From positions 81,088 to 145,087 of the forward strand of contig NZ_JAFMYU010000019.1 in the NCBI RefSeq assembly GCF_017353255.1: a stretch of DNA of 64,000 nucleotides, given 5' to 3'. This stretch comes from Fibrella aquatilis (GTDB lineage Bacteria > Bacteroidota > Bacteroidia > Cytophagales > Spirosomataceae). The stretch's first letter is position 1. Each line of letters opens with the position of its first letter. Shown in pieces: positions 17,263 through 26,636 of the stretch. A model generated the notes under the pieces. It was not told the origin of the DNA. It searched no databases and saw only the letters and a list, made by a program, of their open reading frames with translations. Made by a program: the position numbers and the translations under genes.

Positions 17263-18042
17263 ATGACTTCTCACGAGATAGACTACAAGATTATTGGCGA
17301 GGACATCCAGGTCGTTGAAATAGAACTGGACCCCAACGAAACCGTCATTGCCGAAGCCGGGGCGATGTTGTTTATGGAAGACGGCATCACGTTTGAAACC
17401 AAAATGGGCGACGGCTCGCAGGCAACTGGGGGCTTTCTAGGCAAGCTGATGCAGGCCGGCTCGCGGCTGGTCATGGGCGAATCGCTGTTTATGACGCACT
17501 TCACCAACCGGGGAAGTGGCAAGAAAAAGGTGGCGTTTGCGGCTCCGTATCCCGGCACAGTCATGCCCATCAATTTGGCCAATATTTACCAGAATACCCT
17601 GGTTGTGCAGAAAGATGCCTTTTTGTGTGCCGCGTTGGGCACAAAACTCAGCATTCATTTTAACCAAAAACTGGGCGCGGGCCTGTTTGGCGGTGAGGGG
17701 TTCATCCTTGAAAAAGTGCAGGGCGATGGCATGGCGTTTATTCACGCCGGTGGGGTGGTAATGAAACGGCAGCTTAACAATGAAACCATTCGGGTAGACA
17801 CCGGCTGTGTGGTGGGTTTCGAACCACAAATCGACTTCAGCGTCGAGCGGTCGGGGGGCTTGCGTAGCATGGTGTTTGGCGGCGAAGGCATCTTCTTGGC
17901 CACATTGCGCGGCACGGGTACCGTCTGGATTCAGTCTATGCCCATTTCGAAACTCATTCAGCGGCTGGCACCCTATGGTGGCAACGCCAACAAAGAGGGC
18001 GGTTCGGTGCTGGGGCAATTGGGTAATTTGTTTGAGGGCTGA
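17263..18042 (+). CDS. TIGR00266/AIM24 family protein
   Basis: 259 aa. The pattern of repeated beta strands with [48 protein letters not shown] and [12 protein letters not shown] is the AIM24 (TIGR00266) fold, related to tryptophan RNA-binding attenuator-like beta barrels. The function of bacterial members is not established. A TAGCTTTC element (near 17227-17234) resembles the -7 consensus upstream of ATG 17263. It stands alone between R7 and a methyltransferase gene. Confidence 0.85.
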   Translation: MTSHEIDYKIIGEDIQVVEIELDPNETVIAEAGAMLFMEDGITFETKMGDGSQATGGFLGKLMQAGSRLVMGESLFMTHFTNRGSGKKKVAFAAPYPGTVMPINLANIYQNTLVVQKDAFLCAALGTKLSIHFNQKLGAGLFGGEGFILEKVQGDGMAFIHAGGVVMKRQLNNETIRVDTGCVVGFEPQIDFSVERSGGLRSMVFGGEGIFLATLRGTGTVWIQSMPISKLIQRLAPYGGNANKEGGSVLGQLGNLFEG

Positions 18043-18111
18043 TACACAAGCTCATGCTATTCTTAGATACCTTTCGGCTTGCGTTCGTCGTTGAGTAAAT
18101 GCCTACAACCT

Positions 18112-18897
18112 ATGGGGTTACAAGATGATTTAGCGTTTTGTTTAAATCCCAAGCCAATGACTAATCGTGCCATAACCAGCGACGAAACGGCGTTTACCGA
18201 CGAAGAGTTTGACGAAATATATCCCCAGGGTATCGAAGCGAATTTTTGGCATACCTGCCGAAATCGACTGATAATGAATGCGTTATCGCCTGGTTTGTTA
18301 TATATGGATGTGGGTAGTGGACGGGGTATTGTGACCGATTACCTCTTCAAACATGGGGTTGTTATTGAGGGCGCCGAACTGGGTGATTCGAACCCCATGC
18401 CCAACAACACGGTACCGATACACTACAAAACGAACGTGACCGAGCTGCCCGAGACGTTACGACTTCAGGTGGGGGCGCTCACATTTTTCGACGTCATCGA
18501 ACACATTGAGCAGCCCATTCCTTTTCTGGAAACTATTCTGAAGGCTTACCCCAATGTGACAGAACTGGTCTTCACCGTGCCAGCCCGGCAGGAAATCTGG
18601 ACGAATTTCGACGAATTTAACCGTCACTTTATGCGCTATAGCCTGCCCGATATGCGCCGGGTGGTGGAGGCGCTTGGGTTTCAGGTTGTTACGAACCGAT
18701 ACTTTTTTCAATCGCTTTACTGCCTGCTTTTTGCTAAAACGCGGTTTTCGCGTACTGACCGCAACGAGCAGCAACGACCTCCCAAAGGCGTTGTTGCGCT
18801 GGCCCATGGCCTTATTGGCCACCTGATGTATTGGGAAAGTAAACTCCTGCCCAGTGGCTGGTACGGATCGTCTGTGCTGTGCATAGGCCGGAGGTAA
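18112..18897 (+). CDS. class I SAM-dependent methyltransferase
   Basis: 261 aa from ATG 18112. Motif I is YMDVGSGRGIVTDYL, and the ALTFFDVIEHIEQP block is the motif typical of UbiE/Methyltransf_23-like enzymes. The acceptor is unknown; the C-terminal hydrophobic stretch (GHLMYWESKLLPSGWYGSS) is like methyltransferases in surface glycan or lipid clusters. The start is uncertain: the frame runs back to a TTG at 18079, and ATG 18157 is also possible. A TACCTTTC -7-like element lies at 18068-18075. Confidence 0.75.
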   Translation: MGLQDDLAFCLNPKPMTNRAITSDETAFTDEEFDEIYPQGIEANFWHTCRNRLIMNALSPGLLYMDVGSGRGIVTDYLFKHGVVIEGAELGDSNPMPNNTVPIHYKTNVTELPETLRLQVGALTFFDVIEHIEQPIPFLETILKAYPNVTELVFTVPARQEIWTNFDEFNRHFMRYSLPDMRRVVEALGFQVVTNRYFFQSLYCLLFAKTRFSRTDRNEQQRPPKGVVALAHGLIGHLMYWESKLLPSGWYGSSVLCIGRR

Positions 18898-18921
18898 CCC
18901 TTCCTGGGTGCTGGATGTTCG

Positions 18922-19332
18922 TTAGGGAAGTATGACGGCTTGGTATTCGCCGTTTACAGAAGTCAGTTGTAGGCGCCGCACAACGTGCTTTTTATCTACC
19001 CAGACGTCGAGCCAATACGTGCCATTGTCTAATTCCCGCAGGTCAAGCCGACGGGCAAACAGCGGGTTGTCAGATCGTGAGTGAGCAGTGTATATCGTTG
19101 TTTTTTGGTCGTCTCGTAACCGTATACTCGTGTTGGCATAGGGGTTTTTGTCGATCGATATATCGAGCAGTGCGCCACCCACAGGTGTGATGATTAGCGT
19201 GAAGGCCTCTTGCCGAATAGTCTCAGACCCTATGCCATTGACATAGGTTTCGCTCAGCTGTGCATAGCTGGTCGATAATGCTAACAGGCTGAAGACGAAA
19301 GCTGTTAGGAAGCTGTAGTAGGCGTTTTTCAT
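18922..19332 (-). CDS. small secreted protein, function unknown
   Basis: 136 aa. Residues 1-24 are a signal peptide (AFVFSLLALSTSYA). The mature part is beta-rich, and its end (RRLDLRELDNGTYWLDVWVD...VVRRLQL) follows the same strand pattern as T9SS sorting domains and related beta-sandwich secreted proteins of Cytophagales, but without the VYPNP motif. It is divergent from the lysR gene, which is separated by 123 bases. No enzymatic motif is seen. Confidence 0.65.
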   Translation of the reverse strand: MKNAYYSFLTAFVFSLLALSTSYAQLSETYVNGIGSETIRQEAFTLIITPVGGALLDISIDKNPYANTSIRLRDDQKTTIYTAHSRSDNPLFARRLDLRELDNGTYWLDVWVDKKHVVRRLQLTSVNGEYQAVILP

Positions 19333-19455
19333 AAAGCAGCGCGTCTAAACTGAGTGGAGATCAATGACTTGATTGTAAAGCACTGCATCTTTATTTATGT
19401 TCGGAAATGCTATTTTTACATGGATTGATGCCGCCGGGGCATAACCAGTTAATCC

Positions 19456-20385
19456 ATGGAACTACGCTTATTACGCGCATTTCGTCAGGTGGCTACCGAT
19501 CTGAACTACTCACGGGCGGCCGAGAAATTATTTGTGGCGCAACCGGCCCTTAGCAGGCAAATTCAGAGCCTGGAAGATGCTATGGGTGTGCGTTTGTTCG
19601 ACCGCGACAAGCGAACTGTGCGCCTGACAGCCGCCGGAGCATACCTCAACGAACAGCTAGGCTCTTGGTTCGATACCCTGGACCACCTCACTGAGCAAGC
19701 GCAGCGTATTCACAACGGTGACCTCGGCGACCTACGCATTGGCCATCCCGGATCAGCCCTCTACTCTGTCCTGCCCGATGCACTGGCCGACTTTTCGCGG
19801 CTGTATCCCGGTGTAGTCACCTCGTTGCGTGAGGTCAACGAGGTTGAGTTGCAGGAGGCGCTGTTGCAACAAAAAATTGATGTCGGTTTTGTGCGTGAGT
19901 TGCCGCAGGACCCGCGCCTGAGCAGCCGAATGGTGCTGGAAGAACCTTTTTCCCTGGTATTGCCGCGCAATCATTGGCTCAACCCCAGCACGTTTACGAG
20001 TTTGGCGCAGTGCCACGATGAGCCATTTATTCTGCCTGCTCTGGGCAAGAGCATCACCTACACCAGGCAACTACTAAGCCTGTTTGCCACGCATGGTTAC
20101 ACGCCAAAAGCCCGCTATGAGTCTAACTACGGGGCCACCATCTTGCGGCTGGTAGAAAAAGGGCTAGGCTTGGCGGTATTGCCTATTTCTTACCAGTCGG
20201 GTACCTCGCTCAACCTGCGTTTCCTGATCCTGCCTAACAGCACACAGCTCTATCTGATCTGGCGCATGAACGACCCGAATCCGGTGGTGAATAACTTCCT
20301 GGCCGTTTGTGAGCAGGTAGCTGCCGACTGGCCCGTAAAGCCACCCGAACTTTCGACAGAGCGAGACCGTTTTTCAACAGAGTAA
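19456..20385 (+). CDS. LysR family transcriptional regulator
   Basis: 309 aa. Winged helix-turn-helix at 1-60 (MELRLLRAFRQVATDLNYSRAAEKLFVAQPALSRQIQSLE) and a periplasmic-binding-like effector domain from about 90 to 295. LysR regulators usually control an adjacent divergent gene; here that is the small secreted protein. The downstream 96-aa gene begins 12 bases after the stop and is probably co-transcribed. The effector is unknown. Confidence 0.9.
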   Translation: MELRLLRAFRQVATDLNYSRAAEKLFVAQPALSRQIQSLEDAMGVRLFDRDKRTVRLTAAGAYLNEQLGSWFDTLDHLTEQAQRIHNGDLGDLRIGHPGSALYSVLPDALADFSRLYPGVVTSLREVNEVELQEALLQQKIDVGFVRELPQDPRLSSRMVLEEPFSLVLPRNHWLNPSTFTSLAQCHDEPFILPALGKSITYTRQLLSLFATHGYTPKARYESNYGATILRLVEKGLGLAVLPISYQSGTSLNLRFLILPNSTQLYLIWRMNDPNPVVNNFLAVCEQVAADWPVKPPELSTERDRFSTE

Positions 20386-20397
20386 GTCTTATTGATT

Positions 20398-20688
20398 ATG
20401 GAAGTTATCTGCACAAACGACAAGTTTCCGGCCCCTGTGTTGGCCTTCTACGCCGAATTTGGGGTACAAACGCCGAAGAAAGATACGCTTTACACCATCA
20501 GGCAGGTGAAGCAGCACACCACTGGCGAAACGGGCGTATTGCTGGCGGAGATACAGAATCCCGACGTGCCGGTGAAGCACCCCGTGCTGGGCGAGGTCTG
20601 GTTTGAGCCTACCTTCAACGTGAATCGCTTTGCCACGCTGTTGGGCCAACCCATCCGCGAAGAAGAACTCGCCGATGTGACCACATAA
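20398..20688 (+). CDS. conserved hypothetical protein
   Basis: 96 aa from ATG 20398 (a TTG two codons upstream is also open). The sequence starts MEVICTNDKFP, has YTIRQVKQH and GVLLAEIQNPD blocks, and ends acidic. I do not recognise a named domain; similar short proteins with a CINDxxxP start occur in Bacteroidota. It follows lysR by 12 bases and ends 25 bases before a strong terminator, so it is the last gene of that unit. Confidence 0.6.
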   Translation: MEVICTNDKFPAPVLAFYAEFGVQTPKKDTLYTIRQVKQHTTGETGVLLAEIQNPDVPVKHPVLGEVWFEPTFNVNRFATLLGQPIREEELADVTT

Positions 20689-20712
20689 AGCAGAACGATG
20701 TTGAATATTATT

Positions 20713-20744
20713 AACCGATACCCTAGCCGGGTATCGGTTTTTTT
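20713..20744 (+). terminator. rho-independent terminator after lysR unit
   Basis: A perfect 11-bp stem (20713-20723 with 20729-20739), five-base loop TAGCC, then a run of eight T (20737-20744). Confidence 0.9.
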
Positions 20745-20787
20745 GTGGTCGTGGTGGTTTGCTGTCTGGCAACTGAACAAAAAGGCC

Positions 20788-20795
20788 TACCTTTG
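20788..20795 (+). promoter_or_regulatory. -7 promoter element for the SGNH hydrolase operon
   Basis: TACCTTTG matches TAnnTTTG. It is 43 bases before the ATG at 20839; a repeat of GTTTTATAA lies in between. Confidence 0.5.
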
Positions 20796-20838
20796 TTTTA
20801 TAAGTTTTGTTTTATAAAATCTTGACATCGGTCTATTT

Positions 20839-21702
20839 ATGTGGTATGTAATTGTCGGCCTTTTGCTCAGCATTCCGGTTGGCGTTTACTTCTGGCTACG
20901 CAGCAAAGTGCTACACCACCGGCCAGAAAATTACCCCAATACGGCACTGAAACTGGCTGATAAACAGGTAGTTGTCTGCATTGGAGATAGCATCACCCAC
21001 GGCAACACAGGGGCTAACTACGTCGATCTGCTAGCGACCACCTTTGCCGATAGGCCCTGGCAGTTTTTCAACGCTGGACGTAACGCCGACCTGACTTACA
21101 CCCTGCTCGACCGGCTGGACGATGTTATTCAACTTCAGCCCGACCTGGTTACGGTGCTGATTGGTACCAATGATGTTAACGCCACACTGAGCCAGTGGCG
21201 GCTGAAAGAATACCGCGACATCGGGCGAATTGACCCCGGCGTAACGCCCAGTTTCGAGTCGTTTCAGGCTAACTATCGGCAGATCATCAGTCGGTTACGG
21301 GCTGAAACAAAGGCCCGTATTGCGCTGGCGTCACTGCCTGTTATGGGCGAAGACCTTACCCACGAAGCCAACCTACGCGCTGATAGCTATAGTCTGTTTA
21401 TTAAACAGTTATGTATTGACGAAGGCCTCACCTACCTGCCCGTGCGCGAAGAGATGAAGGCTTACCTAGGCGATTTCCCTACCAAACGACGTTACGGTTA
21501 TGAGGCGGCGCGGCGGTTGTTGACGGTGAGTGTAGCCCGTCATTATCTGTTTGGCCATTCGTGGGACCAAATCTGTGCCGCCAACGGCAATCAGCTTACC
21601 CAGGATATGCTCCATTTCAACAGCATAGGTGCCCGGATCATAGCGGGCCTGATAACCCCTTTTCTTCAGACATTACAACCTCAGCCTGCTACTGCGTTAT
21701 GA
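20839..21702 (+). CDS. SGNH/GDSL-type hydrolase, membrane-anchored
   Basis: 287 aa. Residues 1-20 form an N-terminal membrane anchor. The SGNH blocks are all present: GDSITHG with nucleophile S51, the NAGRNADLT glycine/asparagine region, GTNDVNA near 109, and the C-terminal DMLHFNSIG with the Asp/His. Likely an esterase or lipase acting at the membrane on acyl groups of lipids or glycans. Its TGA overlaps the ATG of the next gene (ATGA), so translation is coupled with the flavin monooxygenase. Confidence 0.85.
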   Translation: MWYVIVGLLLSIPVGVYFWLRSKVLHHRPENYPNTALKLADKQVVVCIGDSITHGNTGANYVDLLATTFADRPWQFFNAGRNADLTYTLLDRLDDVIQLQPDLVTVLIGTNDVNATLSQWRLKEYRDIGRIDPGVTPSFESFQANYRQIISRLRAETKARIALASLPVMGEDLTHEANLRADSYSLFIKQLCIDEGLTYLPVREEMKAYLGDFPTKRRYGYEAARRLLTVSVARHYLFGHSWDQICAANGNQLTQDMLHFNSIGARIIAGLITPFLQTLQPQPATAL

Positions 21703-23006
21703 CACCTACTGTTTGTATTATCGGGGCCGGTTCGTCGGGCATTTCGGCCGCTAAAGTGCTGCAACAGAAGGGTATAGCCTTCGACTGTTTTGAGAAAGGA
21801 TCGGCCATTGGGGGCAACTGGCGCTACAATAACGACAACGGCATGTCAAGTGCTTACCGGTCGCTGCACATCAACACCAATCGTATGGTGATGGCCTACA
21901 GCGATTTTCCGATGCCCGCCGATTATGCCATGTTTCCGCACCATAGCCAGATTATCCAGTATTTCGAAAACTACGTACAGCACTTCGGCATAGCCGACAA
22001 GATCACCTACAACACCACCGTGACCAACGTGCGGCGTAATGAGGGGGGGGGCTATCGCGTAAGCACCAGCGATGGGAAGGAACACACCTACGACCACGTA
22101 ATTGTCTCGAACGGTCACCACTGGAATCCGCGCTATCCCGACCCTGCTTTTCCAGGGCAGTTTGCAGGGCAGGTGATGCATTCGCACGATTATAAAGTGC
22201 CCGAACAAATTCAGGGCAAAGACATCCTGATTGTAGGCATTGGCAACTCGGCGGTCGATATTGCCTGCGAAGCCGCCCGGCAAGCCACTGGTAATAAAGT
22301 AGTTATTTCTACGCGGAGTGGGGCCTATATTCTTCCAAACTGGTTAATGGGCATGCCGTTTGATTCGCTGGCCAGCCCGCTCACGGCCAAACTGCCCATG
22401 ACCCTGCAACGGCTATTGCTGAAAGCCTCGTTATTGCTGGCGCGGGGGCGGCAAGATGCTTACGGAGTGCCCGTACCCAAGCGCCCCTTGTTGAGTGAGC
22501 ATCCCACCATTTCGCAGGATCTGCTTAACATAGTAGGTCGGGGACTGGTGCAGTTTAAGCCTAATATTCAGTTGTTTGAGGGCCACGACGTGGTCTTTAT
22601 CGACGGCACCCGGCAACGGTTCGACATGGTTATCTATGCCACAGGCTACAAGGTGACGTTCCCGTTTTTTGCTCCTGATTTCATCAACGTCGAAGCTGAC
22701 AATAACCTGCAATTGTACCGGCGGGTGGTGCATCCCGACTATCCGGGGTTGTATTTTCAGGGACTGGTGCAACCGTTGGGGGCCATTATGCCCCTGGCCG
22801 AAATGCAGGCTAACTGGATTGCCAGCCTAATTGTGGGCGAGTGCCGCCTACCTGACCGCACCACCATGCTGGGGGCTATTAGGCGTGATGCCGAACAGAA
22901 CCTGCAGCGATATAAAGAGTCGGCGCGGCATACATTGCAAGTTGATTTTCACCCCTATAGGGAAAGTATTGAACGGGAGATGAAACGGTATGCCTATAGA
23001 GTATAG
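21699..23006 (+). CDS. flavin-containing monooxygenase-like protein
   Basis: 435 aa. Two Rossmann motifs: IIGAGSSGISAAKVL at residue 6 for FAD and VGIGNSAVDIACE near 180 for NADPH. Between them is the FMO-type fingerprint (FPGQFAGQVMHSHDY). The ATGYK motif (YATGYKVTFPF) near 312 is typical of FMOs and Baeyer-Villiger-like enzymes. The frame extends upstream into the SGNH gene, but ATG 21699 overlaps its stop and is clearly the start. A G9 run at 22043-22051 lies in the coding sequence. The substrate is unknown. Confidence 0.88.
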   Translation: MTPTVCIIGAGSSGISAAKVLQQKGIAFDCFEKGSAIGGNWRYNNDNGMSSAYRSLHINTNRMVMAYSDFPMPADYAMFPHHSQIIQYFENYVQHFGIADKITYNTTVTNVRRNEGGGYRVSTSDGKEHTYDHVIVSNGHHWNPRYPDPAFPGQFAGQVMHSHDYKVPEQIQGKDILIVGIGNSAVDIACEAARQATGNKVVISTRSGAYILPNWLMGMPFDSLASPLTAKLPMTLQRLLLKASLLLARGRQDAYGVPVPKRPLLSEHPTISQDLLNIVGRGLVQFKPNIQLFEGHDVVFIDGTRQRFDMVIYATGYKVTFPFFAPDFINVEADNNLQLYRRVVHPDYPGLYFQGLVQPLGAIMPLAEMQANWIASLIVGECRLPDRTTMLGAIRRDAEQNLQRYKESARHTLQVDFHPYRESIEREMKRYAYRV

Positions 23007-23169
23007 GAACTTTTTTGGCCCGATATATGATAGACTTGGTAATTGACGAAGTTAAAATTTGACTGATATAGAGTTGGTTACTAACTTCGGCGTTTGTTGT
23101 TTGGTAATTACTACCTAATCTGTGTTTCTTCTCACCTAGCCGCGATGAACGGTTCGACTACCGTAACCA

Positions 23170-23658
23170 ATGATCTCAAAGAAAGCAAAGTACGCCATTA
23201 AGGCGCTCAAAGTACTTACCGAAGAGTTTGGTAAGGGTCCCGTTCTCATCTCTTACATTTCGGCAAAAGAGAGCATTCCCAAAAAATTTCTGGAAGCTAT
23301 TCTGCTCGAATTGCGTAACCACGGCATTCTGCAAAGCCAAAAAGGCAAAGGCGGCGGCTACCTGCTCCGCATAGACCCGGCCCGCGTGAATCTGGCCCAG
23401 GTATTGCGTGTGATCGACGGCCCCATTGCTCCTACTCCCTGCGTTTCATTGAATTTCTACGTGAAATGCGACGACTGCGAAGACGAAGTTACCTGTGCCC
23501 TGAAACCCATTATGGAGCGCGTTCGGGATGCGAACTTAGGTGTATATGAGAACACCTCGCTGCTGACGTTCCAGAACTTGGAGTCGCTGGAAACAAAAGA
23601 GATTTCGATTGGCTCACCTGCCGTTTCTGGCTCAGACGTCGGCCTCATGTCGGCCTAA
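23170..23658 (+). CDS. Rrf2 family transcriptional regulator
   Basis: 162 aa. Winged HTH at 1-65 (ISKKAKYAIKALKVLTEEFG, then the GGGYLLRIDP wing). Cysteines C91, C100, C103 and C109 lie in the region where IscR/NsrR-type proteins bind an iron-sulfur cluster, although the spacing is different from IscR. It may sense iron-sulfur status, oxygen or nitric oxide. It stands alone with its own terminator; the target is not visible. Confidence 0.85.
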   Translation: MISKKAKYAIKALKVLTEEFGKGPVLISYISAKESIPKKFLEAILLELRNHGILQSQKGKGGGYLLRIDPARVNLAQVLRVIDGPIAPTPCVSLNFYVKCDDCEDEVTCALKPIMERVRDANLGVYENTSLLTFQNLESLETKEISIGSPAVSGSDVGLMSA

Positions 23659-23700
23659 CTCATGGTCTGCGTATGATATAACGCTACTTCTATTTCAAGA

Positions 23701-23742
23701 ACAAACCCCTCACTGGCTAAAACCAGTGAGGGGTTTGTTTTT
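23701..23742 (+). terminator. rho-independent terminator after the Rrf2 gene
   Basis: Perfect 16-bp stem 23701-23716 with 23723-23738, loop of six bases, followed by a short T-run. It abuts repeat R13. Confidence 0.88.
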
Positions 23743-23813
23743 GGTCATTAGTCATTGGTACGGTCCGACGGGATACGACCAATGACAGCGCAGCGAATAA
23801 CTAATGACCAATT
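23741..23813. repeat. heptamer inverted repeat R13
   Basis: Left arm words TTGGTCA and TTAGTCA pair with the right arm, which ends inside the DUF4301 gene: its last codons GGT CAT TAG (23801-23809, minus strand) are repeat sequence. It shares TCATTGGTCGTATCC with R2, so the two are related copies; the pairing is imperfect and one arm has a CTGCGCT insertion. Confidence 0.7.
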
Positions 23814-25321
23814 TCTGCTGGCTGGTGTTCGGCGCGGAGCAGGTCGTTGACGGTTTTTACGGGGTTGAACGTGATGAGTGGCACCTCCACAAACAGGGTG
23901 TTCCAGTTGGCCATGGCACCGTTCCAGAGGCCGGGCAACTCCTGCGCTTTCAGGTCTTTGCCGTCTTTCGATTTCTGGGTCACAAAGCCCGTCAGCGGGT
24001 CGCGGAAATCAGGGAGGTGGTATTTTTCACCCTGCCGGTTTTTTAGGCTACACACCAGATCGACGGGGTTAAAGTGCGTGGCCTGTTCAAAAATGGCTTT
24101 TTGCGACGCGTCGTCCATATCAATCTGCGCCGATTCGACCACCTGCAACGACACCGAACCGTCGGCGTTTTTGGCCCAGAATGGTCCGCCGCCGGGTTCG
24201 CCCACGTTCTTCACCATGCCACACACCCGAATGGGCCGGTCGAGTTTCTGACGGAAATAAGTCAGCTTGTCGGCGGTGCTTTGGTTCTCGAAACCAGCCG
24301 GTGGGGTCACGCACAGGGTCTGGCGCAAGAACGTATCTACTTCGGTCAGTACACCCTCGCTGGGGCTATCGTCGGCTAGTAATTCCTGGAAGCGGAAGAG
24401 TTGCTTCTGGGCATCGAGAAGCACCGTGGCGAGCACTTTTTTGAACGTGACGGTGGTCTCCTTCAACTCGTCGGGTACCACGTTATCCACGTTTTTGATG
24501 AACACGATGTCCGCGTCGATGTCGTTAAGGTTCTCAATCAGTGCCCCGTGTCCCGCCGGCCGAAATAGCAGCGAGTTGTCGGCATTGCGGAAGGGCGTGT
24601 TGTCCATGTTCACCGAAATGGTATCGGTAGCCTTTTTCTGTTCTGAAAACGACACCTGGATATCGACCCCCAGCCACGACTCATAGTCAGCCAGCTCATT
24701 GTTAATGAGGGTTTCAAAATGCTGCCGATGCTCGGGTGAGACCGTGAAATGGACCCGTACCTGCCCATCGGCGTTGGCGTAGGCGGCTCCTTCTACCAAG
24801 TGTTCTTCCACAGGTGTGCGCGGGCCGTCAGCGTAGTTATGGAATTTCAGCAGGCCTTTGGGCAAACTACCATAGTTCAGGCCTTTGTCGGTAAGCAGGT
24901 AGGTGAGCACCGTGTGGCGGTCGTTAGCGGTCAGTAACTGATCTAGCTCCAGACCGTCTTTAGCCAGGGCGGCTTTCAGGTCGTCGTAGAAAGCGAAGTC
25001 GTCGAGACGCTCAAAAAACTGGTCAGTAGCCTTGTCTGATTTGCCTTCCAGCGCCGCAAACAGCGATTTGAACATGCGTGTGGCCGCCCCCGACGCCGGT
25101 ACGAATTTCATGAGGTCGAGGTCGCCCGCCTGCTCGTCATACTGACGGATGTAGCGCGTCAGACGGTCGTCGGGCACGTGAACCATGCCATCGCCGATGG
25201 TGGCGGCGCGGATGACGTGGAGGAAAGGAAACCCGTCGACGAAATGCTGTATTTGTCTTTCCACCAGGGCTACTGAAGCACCCTGCGCGGCAATTTGGTC
25301 AAGATCGGCTTGCGTAAACAT
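23801..25321 (-). CDS. DUF4301 family protein
   Basis: 506 aa, full family length. The MKFVPASGAATRMFKSLFAA block near residue 70 (a phosphate-binding-like loop) and the later LFRPAGHGALIENLNDIDAD resemble a nucleotidyltransferase-like scaffold and are diagnostic of DUF4301, which is found mostly in Bacteroidota. Function is unknown. Its final two residues and stop codon are formed by repeat R13. It is followed upstream by a DUF1345 gene on the same strand. Confidence 0.85.
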   Translation of the reverse strand: MFTQADLDQIAAQGASVALVERQIQHFVDGFPFLHVIRAATIGDGMVHVPDDRLTRYIRQYDEQAGDLDLMKFVPASGAATRMFKSLFAALEGKSDKATDQFFERLDDFAFYDDLKAALAKDGLELDQLLTANDRHTVLTYLLTDKGLNYGSLPKGLLKFHNYADGPRTPVEEHLVEGAAYANADGQVRVHFTVSPEHRQHFETLINNELADYESWLGVDIQVSFSEQKKATDTISVNMDNTPFRNADNSLLFRPAGHGALIENLNDIDADIVFIKNVDNVVPDELKETTVTFKKVLATVLLDAQKQLFRFQELLADDSPSEGVLTEVDTFLRQTLCVTPPAGFENQSTADKLTYFRQKLDRPIRVCGMVKNVGEPGGGPFWAKNADGSVSLQVVESAQIDMDDASQKAIFEQATHFNPVDLVCSLKNRQGEKYHLPDFRDPLTGFVTQKSKDGKDLKAQELPGLWNGAMANWNTLFVEVPLITFNPVKTVNDLLRAEHQPAEIGH

Positions 25322-25434
25322 GAAAAGCGATGCGGTTTTATCAAGGCAAATTGCCCCTTTCAGCTAAGTATCGCAAGGCAGCACGAGAAAACTTAGCGAG
25401 TGAAAAGCCGTAATGCCCCTCCGCCAGCCCGCTA

Positions 25435-26079
25435 CTACAACAAACTGGCCACGACGTTGATACTGAGGGCGATGATGAGGGTGTTGAAGCCAAATGAGAT
25501 GAGGCTGTGTTGCAACACCATGCGCCGGAAACGCTGATTGGTAGGGCCAACGTCGGCCACCTGACTAGTCATGCCAATGCCAAACGCCACGTAAGCAAAG
25601 TCTTGATAGTCAGGATTTTCGGTATCCGGAAAGTTCAGGCCTGTGCCGGGGTTAGACCGATAGTACATGTGGCCGTAGCGAAGAGTAAACAGGGTGTGCA
25701 ACAGTGTCCAGGAGCTGAGCACCGTAATCACCGACAGTCCCGCGTAGAGCTTAAGGTGCCCAGGGTCGGCTTGCTTCACCATGTCGACCAAAAAAACAAC
25801 GCCAAACAGGCTGGCAAAGGCCGCTGAAACAGCAAATAGTAGTATAAACACCCGCCCCTGATCCTGAAGCTTGTACGTTTGTCGGGTTTCGCTAGGATGT
25901 AAATTTGCCATAGTGATGAGCGTCAACGCGTTGATTGTCAACGAATAGGACAAGTAAACGACCAGTACACGAATAGGCAGGGTGAGGATTTGATAAGAAA
26001 CACCAAGCGCAATGGCTGCCACGCCGAGGCCAATGAGTAGCCGGTGGTGTGCATCGAGGCGGGCTAGCTGGGTTAGCAT
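25435..26079 (-). CDS. DUF1345 family membrane protein
   Basis: 214 aa with about five or six transmembrane helices. The motif PDYQDFAYVAFGIGMTSQVADV is the signature of DUF1345. The function of this inner-membrane family is unknown. It is divergent from gldH, 59 bases apart, and ends about 113 bases before DUF4301. Confidence 0.85.
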   Translation of the reverse strand: MLTQLARLDAHHRLLIGLGVAAIALGVSYQILTLPIRVLVVYLSYSLTINALTLITMANLHPSETRQTYKLQDQGRVFILLFAVSAAFASLFGVVFLVDMVKQADPGHLKLYAGLSVITVLSSWTLLHTLFTLRYGHMYYRSNPGTGLNFPDTENPDYQDFAYVAFGIGMTSQVADVGPTNQRFRRMVLQHSLISFGFNTLIIALSINVVASLL

Positions 26080-26107
26080 ACGTTGGGGTGATGAACTGCT
26101 TCGTGAG

Positions 26108-26115
26108 TAGCTTTG
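26108..26115 (+). promoter_or_regulatory. -7 promoter element for gldH
   Basis: TAGCTTTG matches TAnnTTTG; a TTG at 26083-26085 lies 22 bases upstream. ATG is 23 bases downstream. Confidence 0.5.
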
Positions 26116-26138
26116 TGTACGTTGTTAAAGGAATCCGT

Positions 26139-26615
26139 ATGCGCCACTATTGTTTATACGTTGCCCTGCTCCTGGGCGTAACCGCCTGTGAGCAAGACCC
26201 ATCTGTTGTCTACAAAGAAAACGTGGACATTGAGGGGGGCAAGTGGTACGTGAAAAACACCCCGTCGTTTCGGTTTACCATTACCAACGCTGCCGTTCCC
26301 TACGACCTGTATTACACAGTACGCAACGGACTGGCCTACCCCTACTATAACCTGTATTTGACCCGCTACCTCACCGACGAAAAAGGCCACGAGATTGAAT
26401 CACGTCTGGACGAACTCTTGCTGATGGACCCTAAAACCGGGCAACCCCGTGGCAAAGGACTCGGCGATTTGTATGATAATAAGGTAGTGCTGAAACGGGC
26501 CTACCGATTTCCCAAACCCGGTACCTACATCCTTCGCATTAAGCAGTACATGCGTCAGGACCCCCTGCCCGACTTGGTCAGCGTGGGTATCAGCGTTGAA
26601 AAAAGCAGTCAGTAA
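26139..26615 (+). CDS. gldH: gliding motility lipoprotein GldH
   Basis: 158 aa. The signal peptide ends in a lipobox with C17 (LLGVTAC). The pattern IEGGKWYVKNTPSFRFTI, then LYYTVRNGLAYPYYNLYL and RIKQYMRQDPLPDLVSVGIS matches GldH, which is needed for gliding motility and T9SS-dependent surface transport in Flavobacterium. It is expected in the periplasm or outer membrane. The open frame extends upstream to 26049, but the -7 element and the lipobox place the start at 26139. It precedes a Lon N-domain gene by 21 bases. Confidence 0.85.
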   Translation: MRHYCLYVALLLGVTACEQDPSVVYKENVDIEGGKWYVKNTPSFRFTITNAAVPYDLYYTVRNGLAYPYYNLYLTRYLTDEKGHEIESRLDELLLMDPKTGQPRGKGLGDLYDNKVVLKRAYRFPKPGTYILRIKQYMRQDPLPDLVSVGISVEKSSQ

Positions 26616-26636
26616 GCTCTCATTCGTGCACACTTT

